Source of the DNA: Photobacterium sp. DA100
GTDB taxonomy: Bacteria; Pseudomonadota; Gammaproteobacteria; Enterobacterales; Vibrionaceae
Assembly: GCF_029223585.1 (NCBI RefSeq)
Contig: NZ_CP119423.1
Location: 3,596,001-3,660,000, forward strand
Length of the DNA: 64,000 nucleotides
Reading direction: 5' to 3'
The notes below the pieces were generated by a model. The model had not been told where the DNA came from. It worked only from the letters and a program-made list of their open reading frames with translations, and ran no database searches. The position numbers and the translations under genes were made by a program. Positions 40,324 through 49,018 of this stretch are shown here, one piece after another (the first letter of the stretch is position 1; each line of letters begins with the position of its first letter).

Positions 40324-41334
40324 ATGCGTAAAATGCGCGCCCTTACTGGCATAGTCAGGAATAGACGTTTGAAGATCGGTCCTTATCAACTTAACAACCA
40401 GCTGATAGTCGCCCCAATGGCAGGTGTGACCGATCGGCCTTTCCGCGAATTGTGCCTGCGCTACGGTGCAGGAATGGCAGTGAGCGAAATGATGTCGTCT
40501 AACCCAGACCTGTGGAAAACGTCCAAGTCCCAGAACCGCATGGTACATGAAGGCGAATCAGGGATCCGCTCGGTGCAAATCGCCGGTGCCGATCCTAAAT
40601 TGATGGCCGAAGCGGCTCAGTTCAGCGTTGAAAACGGTGCGCAAATCATCGATATCAACATGGGCTGCCCCGCCAAAAAGGTCAACAAGCGCCTAGCAGG
40701 CTCAGCCCTGCTGCAGTACCCCGAGCTGATCGAAGATATCCTTCGCACAGTGGTCGAGGCAGTCGATGTCCCGGTTACGCTCAAAACCCGTACCGGCTGG
40801 GATCTTGAAAACCGAAACTGTGTCGATATTGCCAAACGTGCCGAACAGTGTGGCATTCAGGCGCTGGCTCTTCATGGCCGGACCAAAGCCTGCATGTACA
40901 AAGGCGAGGCAGAATACGATTACATCAAGTCAGTGAAAGAAGCGATCTCGATTCCGGTGATTGCGAACGGTGATATCGACTCACCGGAGAAGGCACGCTT
41001 TGTACTGGATTACACCGGTGCCGATGGCTTGATGATTGGCCGCCCTGCCCAAGGTCGGCCGTGGATTTTCCAGGAAATCCACCATTACTTAACAACTGGC
41101 GAACACCTGCCGGCTCCATCATTCGATGAAGTTGGTAGCATTATGCTGGGCCATGTTCAGGAACTCCACCGCTTCTACGGCGAGTACCTGGGCTTGCGTA
41201 TCGCGCGCAAGCACGTGGGCTGGTATTTGAAAGAGCATGCCCCAGCAGGTGATTTCCGCCGGACCTTCAACGCAATCGAGGATGCCCAACAGCAACTCGA
41301 TGCGCTGCAAGGCTACTTCGACAACGTTGCATAA
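40324..41334 (+). CDS. dusB: tRNA-dihydrouridine synthase B
   Basis: DusB is an FMN enzyme that reduces uridines in the tRNA D-loop. The product is 336 residues from ATG 40324, which has AAGGGGA 4 bases upstream; relatives often start about 16 residues later at the KIGPYQL segment. Visible motifs are [12 protein letters not shown], the catalytic cysteine in [20 protein letters not shown], and [18 protein letters not shown]. It is the first gene of the conserved dusB-fis operon; fis starts 22 bases after its stop. Confidence 0.95.
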   Translation: MRKMRALTGIVRNRRLKIGPYQLNNQLIVAPMAGVTDRPFRELCLRYGAGMAVSEMMSSNPDLWKTSKSQNRMVHEGESGIRSVQIAGADPKLMAEAAQFSVENGAQIIDINMGCPAKKVNKRLAGSALLQYPELIEDILRTVVEAVDVPVTLKTRTGWDLENRNCVDIAKRAEQCGIQALALHGRTKACMYKGEAEYDYIKSVKEAISIPVIANGDIDSPEKARFVLDYTGADGLMIGRPAQGRPWIFQEIHHYLTTGEHLPAPSFDEVGSIMLGHVQELHRFYGEYLGLRIARKHVGWYLKEHAPAGDFRRTFNAIEDAQQQLDALQGYFDNVA

Positions 41335-41356
41335 ATACGAGAAGAGCTTACAGAAT

Positions 41357-41653
41357 ATGTTCGAACAAAATCTGACTTCCGAAGCATTGACAGTAACCAC
41401 TGTTACTTCACAGGACCAAATCACACAGAAGCCACTTCGTGACTCTGTTAAGGCGTCACTGAAAAACTACCTGGCTCAACTAAACGGTCAGGAAGTCGAT
41501 GATCTGTACGAGCTAGTGCTTGCTGAAGTTGAGCAGCCACTGCTGGACACCATCATGCAGTACACCCGCGGTAACCAAACCCGCGCGGCAACTATGATGG
41601 GTATCAACCGCGGTACTCTTCGCAAGAAACTGAAAAAATACGGCATGAACTAA
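41357..41653 (+). CDS. fis: DNA-binding protein Fis
   Basis: Fis is an abundant growth-phase nucleoid protein that bends DNA and activates rRNA promoters. The 98-residue product has exactly the family length and ends with the helix-turn-helix [20 protein letters not shown] (residues about 73-92), nearly identical to E. coli. The N-terminal beta-hairpin arms are conserved ([18 protein letters not shown]). The true start is ATG 41357; a frame running upstream into dusB is not coding for Fis. Its expression depends on the dusB promoter. Confidence 0.98.
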   Translation: MFEQNLTSEALTVTTVTSQDQITQKPLRDSVKASLKNYLAQLNGQEVDDLYELVLAEVEQPLLDTIMQYTRGNQTRAATMMGINRGTLRKKLKKYGMN

Positions 41654-41676
41654 GCCGCTTTCGGTTCTCTGATTGA

Positions 41677-41715
41677 AAAAAGCCCAATCCAGTCATCTGG
41701 ATTGGGCTTTTTCTT
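41677..41715 (+). terminator. Terminator of dusB-fis
   Basis: A very strong stem (AAAAGCCCAATCCAG / CTGGATTGGGCTTTT) with a 4-base loop ends in T-rich sequence, 24 bases after fis. Confidence 0.95.
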
Positions 41716-41855
41716 TATTCATCATATTAATAATCACCAGCTTGGCCGCGCCATCTCCCGCAGTCTCGAAAATAAGACCTACCACTTTGTTGGGTGAACC
41801 ATACTGCTTGCTTGTACGTTATATGCTCGATGACAATCACAATGAGGCTGCAGCA

Positions 41856-42368
41856 ATGAATCACATACTCCGTATCTTCAACCGCTCTTTAATTGTTTTT
41901 GCTCTTTGTTTTACCGGTCTGGCCTTGGCCGAGCACCATGAAGCCAGCGAGGTGGAAAAGAACCTAGTTCAGGTCGCGGCCAGCAATGACGATTTCCAAA
42001 CCTTAGTGATGGCTATCAAAGCCGCCGATTTGGTGGGGACATTGGAAGGAAAAGGCCCGTTTACGGTATTGGCGCCAACCGATGATGCCTTTGCCAAACT
42101 GCCCGAAGGCACGCTAGCAGAGCTGCTTGAACCGGATAACAAAGAAAAACTACAGGCCGTGCTGACCTACCATGTCTTACCGGGCGCCATTTCTTCGGCG
42201 GAGGTGGCCAAGCTAAAATTGCCGGAAACGGTCCAAGGCGGAACGGTGGCCATCGAAACCGATGACGAGGGTAAGGTCACCATCAACGGCGCCAGTGTCA
42301 TTACGGCGGATATACCAGCCAGCAACGGGGTGATCCATGTCATCGACACGGTGCTTATCCCAGAATAA
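41856..42368 (+). CDS. Secreted fasciclin (FAS1) domain protein
   Basis: This 170-residue protein has a signal peptide (about residues 1-26, hydrophobic core SLIVFALCFTGLALA, cleavage after ALA). A single FAS1 domain follows, with the family motifs GPFTVLAPTDDAF (about 64-76), YHVLPG (about 105-110) and NGVIHVIDTVLIPE at the end. FAS1 domains mediate adhesion or ligand binding in the periplasm or outside the cell; the ligand is unknown. I chose ATG 41856 because the signal peptide then starts properly, with GAGG upstream. The gene is monocistronic. Confidence 0.87.
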   Translation: MNHILRIFNRSLIVFALCFTGLALAEHHEASEVEKNLVQVAASNDDFQTLVMAIKAADLVGTLEGKGPFTVLAPTDDAFAKLPEGTLAELLEPDNKEKLQAVLTYHVLPGAISSAEVAKLKLPETVQGGTVAIETDDEGKVTINGASVITADIPASNGVIHVIDTVLIPE

Positions 42369-42412
42369 AACCAACATGCAATGACGGCGCCACAGGCGGC
42401 GCCTGAAAGGGC

Positions 42413-42440
42413 AGCGCTTCACCTCGGTGAAGCGCTTTTG
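42413..42440. terminator. Bidirectional terminator between the fasciclin gene and ppnP
   Basis: A perfect 11-bp stem (AGCGCTTCACC / GGTGAAGCGCT) with a 2-base loop is followed by T on the plus strand. It lies between convergent genes, close to the ppnP stop. Confidence 0.7.
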
Positions 42441-42441
42441 A

Positions 42442-42723
42442 TCAGAGGTAATCACACAGGTAGGCGGTCGGCTCGGAAACCTTCACCTCAAACGAAGAGT
42501 CACCCGGCACTTCAAAGTCATCACCGGCATAATAAGTTTCCCACTCAATATGGCCCGGCAGCTTCACCGTCAGGGCCCCCTTAACCACCGTCATGCGCTC
42601 CGGAGCTGCAGTACCAAAGGTGTATTCACCCGCTGCCATTACCCCGACACTGGCACGCTCGCCAGACGTTTCAAATCCCAGGGACTTAACCTGGCCATCA
42701 AAATACTCATTCACTTTCAACAT
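42442..42723 (-). CDS. ppnP: Pyrimidine/purine nucleoside phosphorylase (DUF1255)
   Basis: PpnP is a small cupin-fold enzyme that phosphorolyses several nucleosides. The 93-residue product aligns with E. coli PpnP from end to end, with [34 protein letters not shown] and [12 protein letters not shown] chose the ATG at 42723, with AGGGAAAGTC upstream; a frame starting seven codons earlier is less likely. It is transcribed alone toward the fasciclin gene. Confidence 0.93.
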   Translation of the reverse strand: MLKVNEYFDGQVKSLGFETSGERASVGVMAAGEYTFGTAAPERMTVVKGALTVKLPGHIEWETYYAGDDFEVPGDSSFEVKVSEPTAYLCDYL

Positions 42724-42817
42724 GACTTTCCCTATCAATAACAAGGCGATACTTTGACGCTACCACAACTTCACCGCCCGCCCAATATAATTTGTCTGAT
42801 TTAGCGCCATTTTCAGG

Positions 42818-43249
42818 CTAATGCTCGGTACAGCGGCCCTCCAACTCTTCTTCCCCCAACGCTTCGAGGATAGAGCAATGGCTGGCATCATCATCGACAT
42901 GGCCACAACAGGCATCGTTGATTTTCTTCAGGGCCTTGCGGATCCGTGACAGCTCCGCCATCTTGCGATCGACCTCGTCCAGCTTGGCCTGGGTGATCGC
43001 CTTGACCTCGGCACAGCTGTGCTGGCTAGCCTCGAGCCGGATATCGAGCAGCTCCCTAATTTCATCTAGGCTCAGGCCGATCGCCTTGGCCCGAAGGATG
43101 AAACGGATACGCGACAGGTCATCTTCGCTATAGAGCCGGTAGCCACTCTCGCTGCGCCCGGCCGGTACCAGCAAGCCATTCTTCTCGTAAAACCGCAACG
43201 TATCACTGCTAACACCACAGTGCTTAGCCAATTGGCCAATCAAATACAT
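42818..43249 (-). CDS. zntR: MerR family zinc-responsive regulator ZntR
   Basis: ZntR activates zinc exporter genes by twisting promoters with long spacers. From ATG 43249 the protein is 143 residues. It has the MerR helix-turn-helix (MYLIGQLAKHCGVSSDTLRFYEKNGLL), a dimerisation helix (about 80-112), and the metal ligands C79, C114, C115 and C125 in the same arrangement as E. coli ZntR. No zntA exporter is next to it. The promoter must lie in the 200 bases shared with divergent purH. Confidence 0.9.
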   Translation of the reverse strand: MYLIGQLAKHCGVSSDTLRFYEKNGLLVPAGRSESGYRLYSEDDLSRIRFILRAKAIGLSLDEIRELLDIRLEASQHSCAEVKAITQAKLDEVDRKMAELSRIRKALKKINDACCGHVDDDASHCSILEALGEEELEGRCTEH

Positions 43250-43283
43250 ACCGCCCAACCTTCAGAGATAAGCAAACAACAAA

Positions 43284-43299
43284 AAGCAAACGTTTGCGT
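43284..43299. promoter_or_regulatory. PurR operator (PUR box) upstream of purH
   Basis: The 16-base site AAGCAAACGTTTGCGT differs from the consensus palindrome ACGCAAACGTTTTCGT family at one or two positions. It lies about 160 bases upstream of purH, and close to the start of divergent zntR. PurR with hypoxanthine or guanine would repress purH here. Confidence 0.78.
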
Positions 43300-43390
43300 A
43301 GTGATGGAATTAATGTAAAATATGCCACGTTGATCACAACATCCCAACGACAGCACAGTGTGTATCTTCGATTCTAGCCGAGGGTATTTA

Positions 43391-43424
43391 CCAAAATCCA
43401 GCCTCCATGCCCGCTGGGTTTTGG
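43391..43424 (+). promoter_or_regulatory. Hairpin in the purH leader
   Basis: A 12-bp stem (CCAAAATCCAGC / GCTGGGTTTTGG, one wobble pair) with a 10-base loop lies 37 bases before the purH start codon and is not followed by a T-run. It might affect translation or RNA stability. Confidence 0.5.
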
Positions 43425-43460
43425 CAAATAGTCCTCCGTGTTTACAAAGAGATGGTTGCA

Positions 43461-45053
43461 ATGGAAAACGCTCGTCCTATCCGCCGTGCGCTAATTAGCG
43501 TGTCAGACAAAACTGGTATTGTTGAGTTCGCCCAGGCGCTTGCCGATCGTGGTGTCGACATCCTGTCCACAGGTGGCACAGCCCGCCTGCTTGCCGAGCA
43601 GGGTATCAAGGTGACTGAAGTTTCCGATCACACAGGCTTCCCTGAAATGATGGACGGTCGTGTCAAGACCCTACACCCGAAAATCCACGGTGGGGTACTG
43701 GGCCGTCGCGGTACTGACGATGCAGTGATGAACGAGCATGGCATTGCCCCGATCGACATGGTTGTGGTCAACCTCTACCCGTTCGCCGCCACGGTTGCCA
43801 ACCCAAACTGCACCCTGGAAGATGCGGTTGAAAACATCGATATCGGTGGCCCGACGATGGTTCGCTCTGCTGCGAAGAACCACAAAGACGTGACCATTAT
43901 CGTCAATGCCCACGACTACGATCGTGTCCTGACTGAAATGGCGACCAACGACGGTTCACTGACCCATGCCACCCGTTTCGACCTAGCTATTGCGGCTTTC
44001 GAGCACACTGCCGCTTACGACGGTATGATCGCCAACTACTTCGGTACCATGGTGCCATCATACGGTGACAACAAGGAAGGCGACGAGGAGTCTAAATTCC
44101 CACGTACTTTCAACCAGCAGTTCGAGAAAAAGCAGGACATGCGCTACGGCGAAAACAGCCACCAGGCTGCCGCCTTCTACGTTGAGAGCAACCCGGAAGA
44201 AGCATCGGTTGCGACGGCTCGCCAGATCCAAGGCAAAGCGCTGTCTTACAACAACATCGCGGATACCGATGCGGCACTTGAATGTGTCAAAGAGTTCGAC
44301 CAACCGGCCTGTGTCATCGTTAAACACGCCAACCCTTGCGGTGTAGCGCTAGGTGACAACATCCTTGAAGCTTACGACCGTGCTTACAAAACCGACCCTA
44401 CATCTGCGTTCGGCGGCATCATTGCCTTCAACAAAGAGCTAGATGCAGCTACTGCACAAACCATTGTCGACCGCCAGTTCGTCGAAGTGATCATCGCACC
44501 AAGCGTATCTGCCGAAGCGGTTGAGGTGGTAGCGGCCAAGAAAAACGTTCGCTTGCTCGAGTGTGGCGAATGGAGCAGCAAGACTACTGGCTTCGACGTT
44601 AAGCGCGTCAACGGTGGCCTGCTGGTTCAAGACCGTGACCAGGGCATGGTATCGGCAGCTGACCTTAAAGTTGTCTCTAAGCGCCAACCAACAGAAGAAG
44701 AGCTAACCGATGCTCTATTCTGCTGGAAAGTCGCTAAATACGTTAAATCTAACGCAATTGTTTACGCTAAAGGCAATATGACTATCGGTGTGGGTGCGGG
44801 CCAGATGAGCCGTGTTTACTCCGCGAAAATCGCCGGTATCAAAGCCGCAGACGAGAATTTGGAAGTGGCAGGTAGCGTCATGGCGTCTGATGCCTTCTTC
44901 CCGTTCCGTGACGGTATCGATGCAGCCGCTGAAGCAGGTATCAAGTGTGTGATCCAGCCAGGTGGCTCAATGCGCGACCAGGAAGTGATTGACGCCGCCG
45001 ACGAGCACGGCATGGCGATGATCTTTACGGGCATGCGCCACTTCCGCCACTAA
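43461..45053 (+). CDS. purH: Bifunctional AICAR formyltransferase / IMP cyclohydrolase
   Basis: PurH performs the last two steps of IMP synthesis. From ATG 43461 the product is 530 residues, the family length. It has the N-terminal MGS-like cyclohydrolase domain (about 10-145, [33 protein letters not shown]). The formyltransferase domain (about 150-530) includes [21 protein letters not shown] and the C-terminal [24 protein letters not shown] frame starting at 43407 is open but would cross the leader hairpin. A PUR box lies upstream, and purD follows after its own promoter-sized gap. Confidence 0.97.
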   Translation: MENARPIRRALISVSDKTGIVEFAQALADRGVDILSTGGTARLLAEQGIKVTEVSDHTGFPEMMDGRVKTLHPKIHGGVLGRRGTDDAVMNEHGIAPIDMVVVNLYPFAATVANPNCTLEDAVENIDIGGPTMVRSAAKNHKDVTIIVNAHDYDRVLTEMATNDGSLTHATRFDLAIAAFEHTAAYDGMIANYFGTMVPSYGDNKEGDEESKFPRTFNQQFEKKQDMRYGENSHQAAAFYVESNPEEASVATARQIQGKALSYNNIADTDAALECVKEFDQPACVIVKHANPCGVALGDNILEAYDRAYKTDPTSAFGGIIAFNKELDAATAQTIVDRQFVEVIIAPSVSAEAVEVVAAKKNVRLLECGEWSSKTTGFDVKRVNGGLLVQDRDQGMVSAADLKVVSKRQPTEEELTDALFCWKVAKYVKSNAIVYAKGNMTIGVGAGQMSRVYSAKIAGIKAADENLEVAGSVMASDAFFPFRDGIDAAAEAGIKCVIQPGGSMRDQEVIDAADEHGMAMIFTGMRHFRH

Positions 45054-45060
45054 TCACATA

Positions 45061-45085
45061 AGCCTAGGGTTTACCCTAGGCTTTA
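45061..45085 (+). terminator. Likely terminator of purH
   Basis: A 9-bp perfect stem (AGCCTAGGG / CCCTAGGCT) lies 8 bases after the purH stop, but only a short T-rich tail follows. Readthrough into purD is therefore plausible. Confidence 0.65.
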
Positions 45086-45254
45086 TCATATTTAGGTTTA
45101 GCCTTGACTCATCAAACGATATGACTAAAGGCTTTCATGATTTTAATGCAAAGCCATTTTTCAGAGGTCAAGGAAAGCACGCGGAGTTTATAGGTATAAA
45201 TGAGCATGCTTGACACAGAAATCAGGAAAATGGCACAGCAGTAAGGGGTTAAAG

Positions 45255-46547
45255 ATGAATGTATTGATTATTGGCGCTGGCGGCCGCGAGCACGCGCTAG
45301 GCTGGAAAGCCGCACAAAACCCAAATGTTGAGACCGTTTTCGTTGCCCCGGGCAACGCAGGTACTGCGCTTGAACCTAAACTGGAAAATGTTGCTATTGG
45401 CGTTGAAGACATTGCAGGTCTGGTTGCCTTTGCCACAGAAAAAGCCATTGAGCTGACCATTGTTGGCCCCGAAGCACCATTGGTGATCGGCGTAGTGGAT
45501 GCTTTCCGCGCCGCAGGCCTACCAATCTTCGGCCCAACCGAAGCAGCTGCCCAGCTGGAAGGCTCTAAGGCCTTCACCAAGGACTTCCTGGCCCGCCACC
45601 AGATCCCAACCGGTGCCTACGCGAACTTCACTGAGATTGAACCTGCCTTGGCGTACGTGCGCGAACAAGGTGCACCGATTGTGGTCAAGGCTGACGGTTT
45701 GGCTGCCGGTAAAGGGGTTATCGTCGCAATGACCCTCGAAGAAGCCGAAGAGGCCATCAAAGACATGCTGGCAGGCAACGCTTTCGGCGCAGCTGGCAGC
45801 CGTGTGGTTATCGAAGAATTCCTTGAAGGCGAGGAAGCGAGCTTCATCGTGATGGTTGATGGCGAGAATGTCTTGCCGATGGCCACCAGCCAAGACCACA
45901 AGCGGGTCGGCGACAAAGACACCGGACCGAATACCGGTGGTATGGGTGCCTACTCGCCTGCACCAGTGGTTACCCCAGAGATCCACAACCGCATCATGGA
46001 AGAAGTGATCTACCCTACCGTACGCGGTATGGCGGCTGAAGGCCACCCTTATACTGGCTTCCTGTATGCCGGCCTAATGATTGCTGCTGACGGTACGCCG
46101 AAAGTTATCGAGTACAACTGCCGCTTCGGCGATCCTGAGACCCAGCCGATCATGATGCGTATGGAATCGGATCTGGTTGAGCTGTGCCTGATGGCGATTG
46201 ACGAGAAGCTGGATCAAGCTGAGTCGAAATGGGACCCACGCGCTTCGATCGGTGTGGTCCTGGCCGCTGGCGGCTACCCGGCGAGCTACGCCAAAGGCGA
46301 TGTGATCAGCCTGCCTGGCGCAGACGTTGAGGGCCAGAAGATCTTCCACGCCGGAACGGCGACCAACGCCGAAGGCGCTATCGTCACCAATGGCGGCCGC
46401 GTACTTTGTGCCACGGCACTGGGTAACTCAGTTTCTGAAGCCCAGCAGCGAGCCTATGCACTGACCAAGCAGGTAAGCTGGAACGGCATGTTCCACCGCA
46501 ACGATATCGGCTACCGTGCCGTTGCCCGCGAGCAGCAAGAGGCCTAA
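45255..46547 (+). CDS. purD: Phosphoribosylamine--glycine ligase
   Basis: PurD makes glycinamide ribonucleotide in the second step of purine synthesis. From ATG 45255 (AAGGGG six bases upstream) the product is 430 residues. It has the nucleotide-binding start MNVLIIGAGGREHALGWKAA, the ATP-grasp domain (about 105-290) and the family signature RVGDKDTGPNTGGMGAYSPAP near residues 216-236. The purH-purD order is as in E. coli, but about 200 bases separate the genes here. Confidence 0.97.
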   Translation: MNVLIIGAGGREHALGWKAAQNPNVETVFVAPGNAGTALEPKLENVAIGVEDIAGLVAFATEKAIELTIVGPEAPLVIGVVDAFRAAGLPIFGPTEAAAQLEGSKAFTKDFLARHQIPTGAYANFTEIEPALAYVREQGAPIVVKADGLAAGKGVIVAMTLEEAEEAIKDMLAGNAFGAAGSRVVIEEFLEGEEASFIVMVDGENVLPMATSQDHKRVGDKDTGPNTGGMGAYSPAPVVTPEIHNRIMEEVIYPTVRGMAAEGHPYTGFLYAGLMIAADGTPKVIEYNCRFGDPETQPIMMRMESDLVELCLMAIDEKLDQAESKWDPRASIGVVLAAGGYPASYAKGDVISLPGADVEGQKIFHAGTATNAEGAIVTNGGRVLCATALGNSVSEAQQRAYALTKQVSWNGMFHRNDIGYRAVAREQQEA

Positions 46548-46578
46548 TCGCAGCACGGCAAACTGGCTGAAAACCAAA

Positions 46579-46604
46579 AAACGCGCCCAAAGGCGCGTTT
46601 TTCG
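46579..46604. terminator. Bidirectional terminator between purD and the DUF1481 gene
   Basis: A 9-bp stem (AAACGCGCC / GGCGCGTTT) with a 4-base loop has A on the left and T on the right, between convergent genes. Confidence 0.9.
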
Positions 46605-46630
46605 TTTCCTGCACCACCCTTGCGGCGCTA

Positions 46631-47332
46631 TCAGTTCGTCAGCAGTACCGGTGCTGCCAGACAGGTGGGCTGGTTATCGTTGAGCAGCAGCAGTGCCGCG
46701 GCCGTCAAGGTACCGCGACGGATCTGGCCAATGACCGCCATATAGCCGTCCTGCTGATGCTCCAACAGTTGCTGCTGCACATAATCGGGCAGCTCAGGGG
46801 AGAAGTTGACCTTCAACGGACGCTGATCAGCACAGCGATAGAACTGCCCCTGCTTCCAAAAACCTTGCACCAAGGACTGATCATCCTTGCGCTGCTGCTT
46901 GACCACATCGGTACCGTGCTTAGCTTCCTGGACCAACTGCTGCAGCTGATCGCTGCTCAGCGGGATCAGCTCATCTCCCAGGGTATAGCGCTGGAATACC
47001 GCATTGCCCAAAGTATCGTAGCGAACATGGAGAGAGAAGGGCTTGATCTGCTGCTCATCAAACTGCTTGCCTTCGCGTTTTATTTCTCTCAGTTTGCCAT
47101 CGCGCCAGCGGTAATCGGTACGATAGTCACCATAGTCACTGGCCATCACCCGATCAGCTAAACTTACAGGGCGGTTTTGCTGTGAGGTAAACCAATAGAT
47201 TGACGCGCTATCACCGAGGGTCTGGCCACCGGTATGGGTCAACACTGGCGTAATATTATTTTCAGGGACTGTGGGATTGGAGGCGCATCCCGCCAATAGC
47301 GAGAGGGTAAGAAAAGTCAGTAGTCGCTTCAT
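46631..47332 (-). CDS. yjaH: DUF1481 lipoprotein (YjaH family)
   Basis: This 233-residue protein has a lipoprotein signal peptide (MKRLLTFLTLSLLAGCASN, lipobox LAGC with C16), so it should be anchored in a membrane and face the periplasm. The rest is a soluble domain found next to hupA in many relatives. Its function is unknown. The ribosome binding site (GGAG, 7 bases before the ATG) sits inside the 3' arm of the hupA terminator hairpin, listed separately. The alternative name is simply DUF1481 protein. Confidence 0.85.
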   Translation of the reverse strand: MKRLLTFLTLSLLAGCASNPTVPENNITPVLTHTGGQTLGDSASIYWFTSQQNRPVSLADRVMASDYGDYRTDYRWRDGKLREIKREGKQFDEQQIKPFSLHVRYDTLGNAVFQRYTLGDELIPLSSDQLQQLVQEAKHGTDVVKQQRKDDQSLVQGFWKQGQFYRCADQRPLKVNFSPELPDYVQQQLLEHQQDGYMAVIGQIRRGTLTAAALLLLNDNQPTCLAAPVLLTN

Positions 47333-47334
47333 GG

Positions 47335-47366
47335 AAAAACTCCGCCAGATAGATACCTGGCGGAGT
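47335..47366 (-). terminator. hupA terminator that contains the next gene's ribosome binding site
   Basis: On the minus strand a 10-bp perfect stem (ACTCCGCCAG / CTGGCGGAGT) with an 8-base loop leads into five T. The 3' arm includes GGAG at 47343-47340, the best ribosome binding site for the DUF1481 gene, whose ATG starts at 47332. Confidence 0.85.
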
Positions 47367-47371
47367 ATAGA

Positions 47372-47644
47372 TTATTTCACTGAGTCTTTCAGTGCTTTAC
47401 CTGCAACGAAAGCAGGTACGTTTGCTGCTGCGATCTGGATTTCCTGACCCGTTTGTGGGTTACGGCCAGTACGCGCTGCACGGTGGTTAACTTTGAAAGT
47501 ACCAAAGCCGATTAGTTGAACCTGGTCACCTTCTTTAAGCGCATCAGTGATACCGTCTAGCGTAGACTCTAGAGCAGCTTTAGCTTGAGCTTTAGAAAGA
47601 TCTGCTTTTTCAGCGATCAGGTCAATCAGTTGGGTCTTGTTCAT
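47372..47644 (-). CDS. hupA: DNA-binding protein HU-alpha
   Basis: HU is a small nucleoid protein that bends and wraps DNA. The 90-residue product has the family length and the arm motif [21 protein letters not shown] (residues about 46-66), with the C-terminal [11 protein letters not shown]. Similarity and the neighbouring DUF1481 gene favour HU-alpha over HU-beta. AAGGGAAACC precedes the ATG. It diverges from the CNNM gene. Confidence 0.97.
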   Translation of the reverse strand: MNKTQLIDLIAEKADLSKAQAKAALESTLDGITDALKEGDQVQLIGFGTFKVNHRAARTGRNPQTGQEIQIAAANVPAFVAGKALKDSVK

Positions 47645-47871
47645 TAGGTTTCCCTTCTAAGGTTTTTTCTTAAGACGCATCAACTCTAATTCAAAAGAAG
47701 CCCGTGTGGCAAAGGTTTGTCAGCTCTGATGTGGTTAGGTGCGGGCTCTTTAACCATAAACTGAGCGCAAGTTCACAAAATGTTACTAATATGAAGACTG
47801 AAATAGTTGTATTTATTCGCTTCAACACCGATTAATATAGGCGTTATCCGTTATTTTTTACCAAGGTAAGC

Positions 47872-48927
47872 ATGATACTCCTTACGATTTACATCGCTGT
47901 TGCGATTGGTGTTTCGTTTATTTGTTCAGTCCTGGAAGCTGTTTTGCTCAGCATCTCCCCTAGCTATATCGGTACTCTGCGTCAGCAAGGGCACCCTGCC
48001 GCCGATCGCCTAGCGGCCCTGAAAGACAATATCGACCGCCCACTGGCTTCGATCCTGACCCTCAATACCATTGCCCACACTATTGGTGCGGCCACCGCCG
48101 GCGCGCAAGCCGCAGTGGTATTCGGAAGCCAATGGCTAGGTGTATTCTCCGGCGTGCTGACGATTGGTATTTTGCTATTCTCAGAAATTATCCCGAAGAC
48201 CATCGGTGCCACCTACTGGCGCCAGCTGGCACCCGCCTCTGCCTCAACCCTGCGCTGGATGGTCTGGGCCCTGACACCATTCGTATGGGTGTCAGAACAA
48301 ATCACACGCCGCCTGTCCCGTGGCCATGAAGCCCCTAAGTTGCGTGACGAACTGTCGGCGATGGCAATGCTTGCCCAAGAGTCGGGCGAGCTGGCTGAAG
48401 GCGAGTCGAAAATCATGACCAACCTGCTGCAATTCCGTGAGGTCAGCGTCACCAAGATCATGACACCGCGCCCGGTACTGTTCCGTGTCGATGCCGAGCA
48501 ACCGATCAACGAGTTCCTGTCGCAGCACAAAGACAGCCCGTTCTCGCGCCCGCTGGTCTACAGCGAGCAAAAAGACAATATCCTTGGCTTCGTCCATCGC
48601 CTTGAGCTGTTTGCCGAAAGCCAGGCTGGCCGAGGCCAGAAGGAGCTTGGTACCCTGATGCGCCCGCTGCCGGTCATCATGAACAACGCCAGCGTACCGA
48701 AGGCCTTCGAGCAGCTGATGAAAGAGCGTTCCCAGCTGGTACTGGTGGTCGATGAATACGGCACCGTCCAAGGGCTAGTCACCATGGAAGACATCTTCGA
48801 ACACCTGGTGGGCGAGGAAATTGTCGATGAAGCGGACAAGAACACCGACATGCAGCAGCTGGCCTACCAGCGCTGGGAAAAGTGGAAGAAAACCCACGGC
48901 GTAATCGAAAGTAAAGACGACGAGTAA
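47872..48927 (+). CDS. CNNM/CBS-domain membrane protein (hemolysin-related, putative ion transporter)
   Basis: This 351-residue protein has an N-terminal CNNM (DUF21) membrane domain with about four helices (about 1-150) and a cytoplasmic CBS pair (about 195-330, motifs VSVTKIMTPRPVLF and LVLVVDEYGTVQGLVTMEDIFEHLVGEEIVDE). Unlike CorC/YfjD-type relatives, it lacks the C-terminal CorC_HlyC domain. Such proteins are linked to magnesium or sodium homeostasis, but the ion is not known here. The annotation hemolysin, often seen, is historical. AAGGT lies upstream of the ATG. Confidence 0.87.
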   Translation: MILLTIYIAVAIGVSFICSVLEAVLLSISPSYIGTLRQQGHPAADRLAALKDNIDRPLASILTLNTIAHTIGAATAGAQAAVVFGSQWLGVFSGVLTIGILLFSEIIPKTIGATYWRQLAPASASTLRWMVWALTPFVWVSEQITRRLSRGHEAPKLRDELSAMAMLAQESGELAEGESKIMTNLLQFREVSVTKIMTPRPVLFRVDAEQPINEFLSQHKDSPFSRPLVYSEQKDNILGFVHRLELFAESQAGRGQKELGTLMRPLPVIMNNASVPKAFEQLMKERSQLVLVVDEYGTVQGLVTMEDIFEHLVGEEIVDEADKNTDMQQLAYQRWEKWKKTHGVIESKDDE

Positions 48928-48961
48928 CTGTGTCTATTTCTTACACTAGATAACCGCACTA

Positions 48962-48997
48962 AAAAACAAAGGGGGCCTGCTGGCCCCCTTTGTTTTT
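48962..48997. terminator. Bidirectional terminator between the CNNM gene and brnQ
   Basis: A 16-bp perfect stem (AAAAACAAAGGGGGCC and its complement) with a TGCT loop lies between convergent genes. Confidence 0.95.
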
Positions 48998-49018
48998 ATC
49001 ATTGAGTCACCTTTCGGC

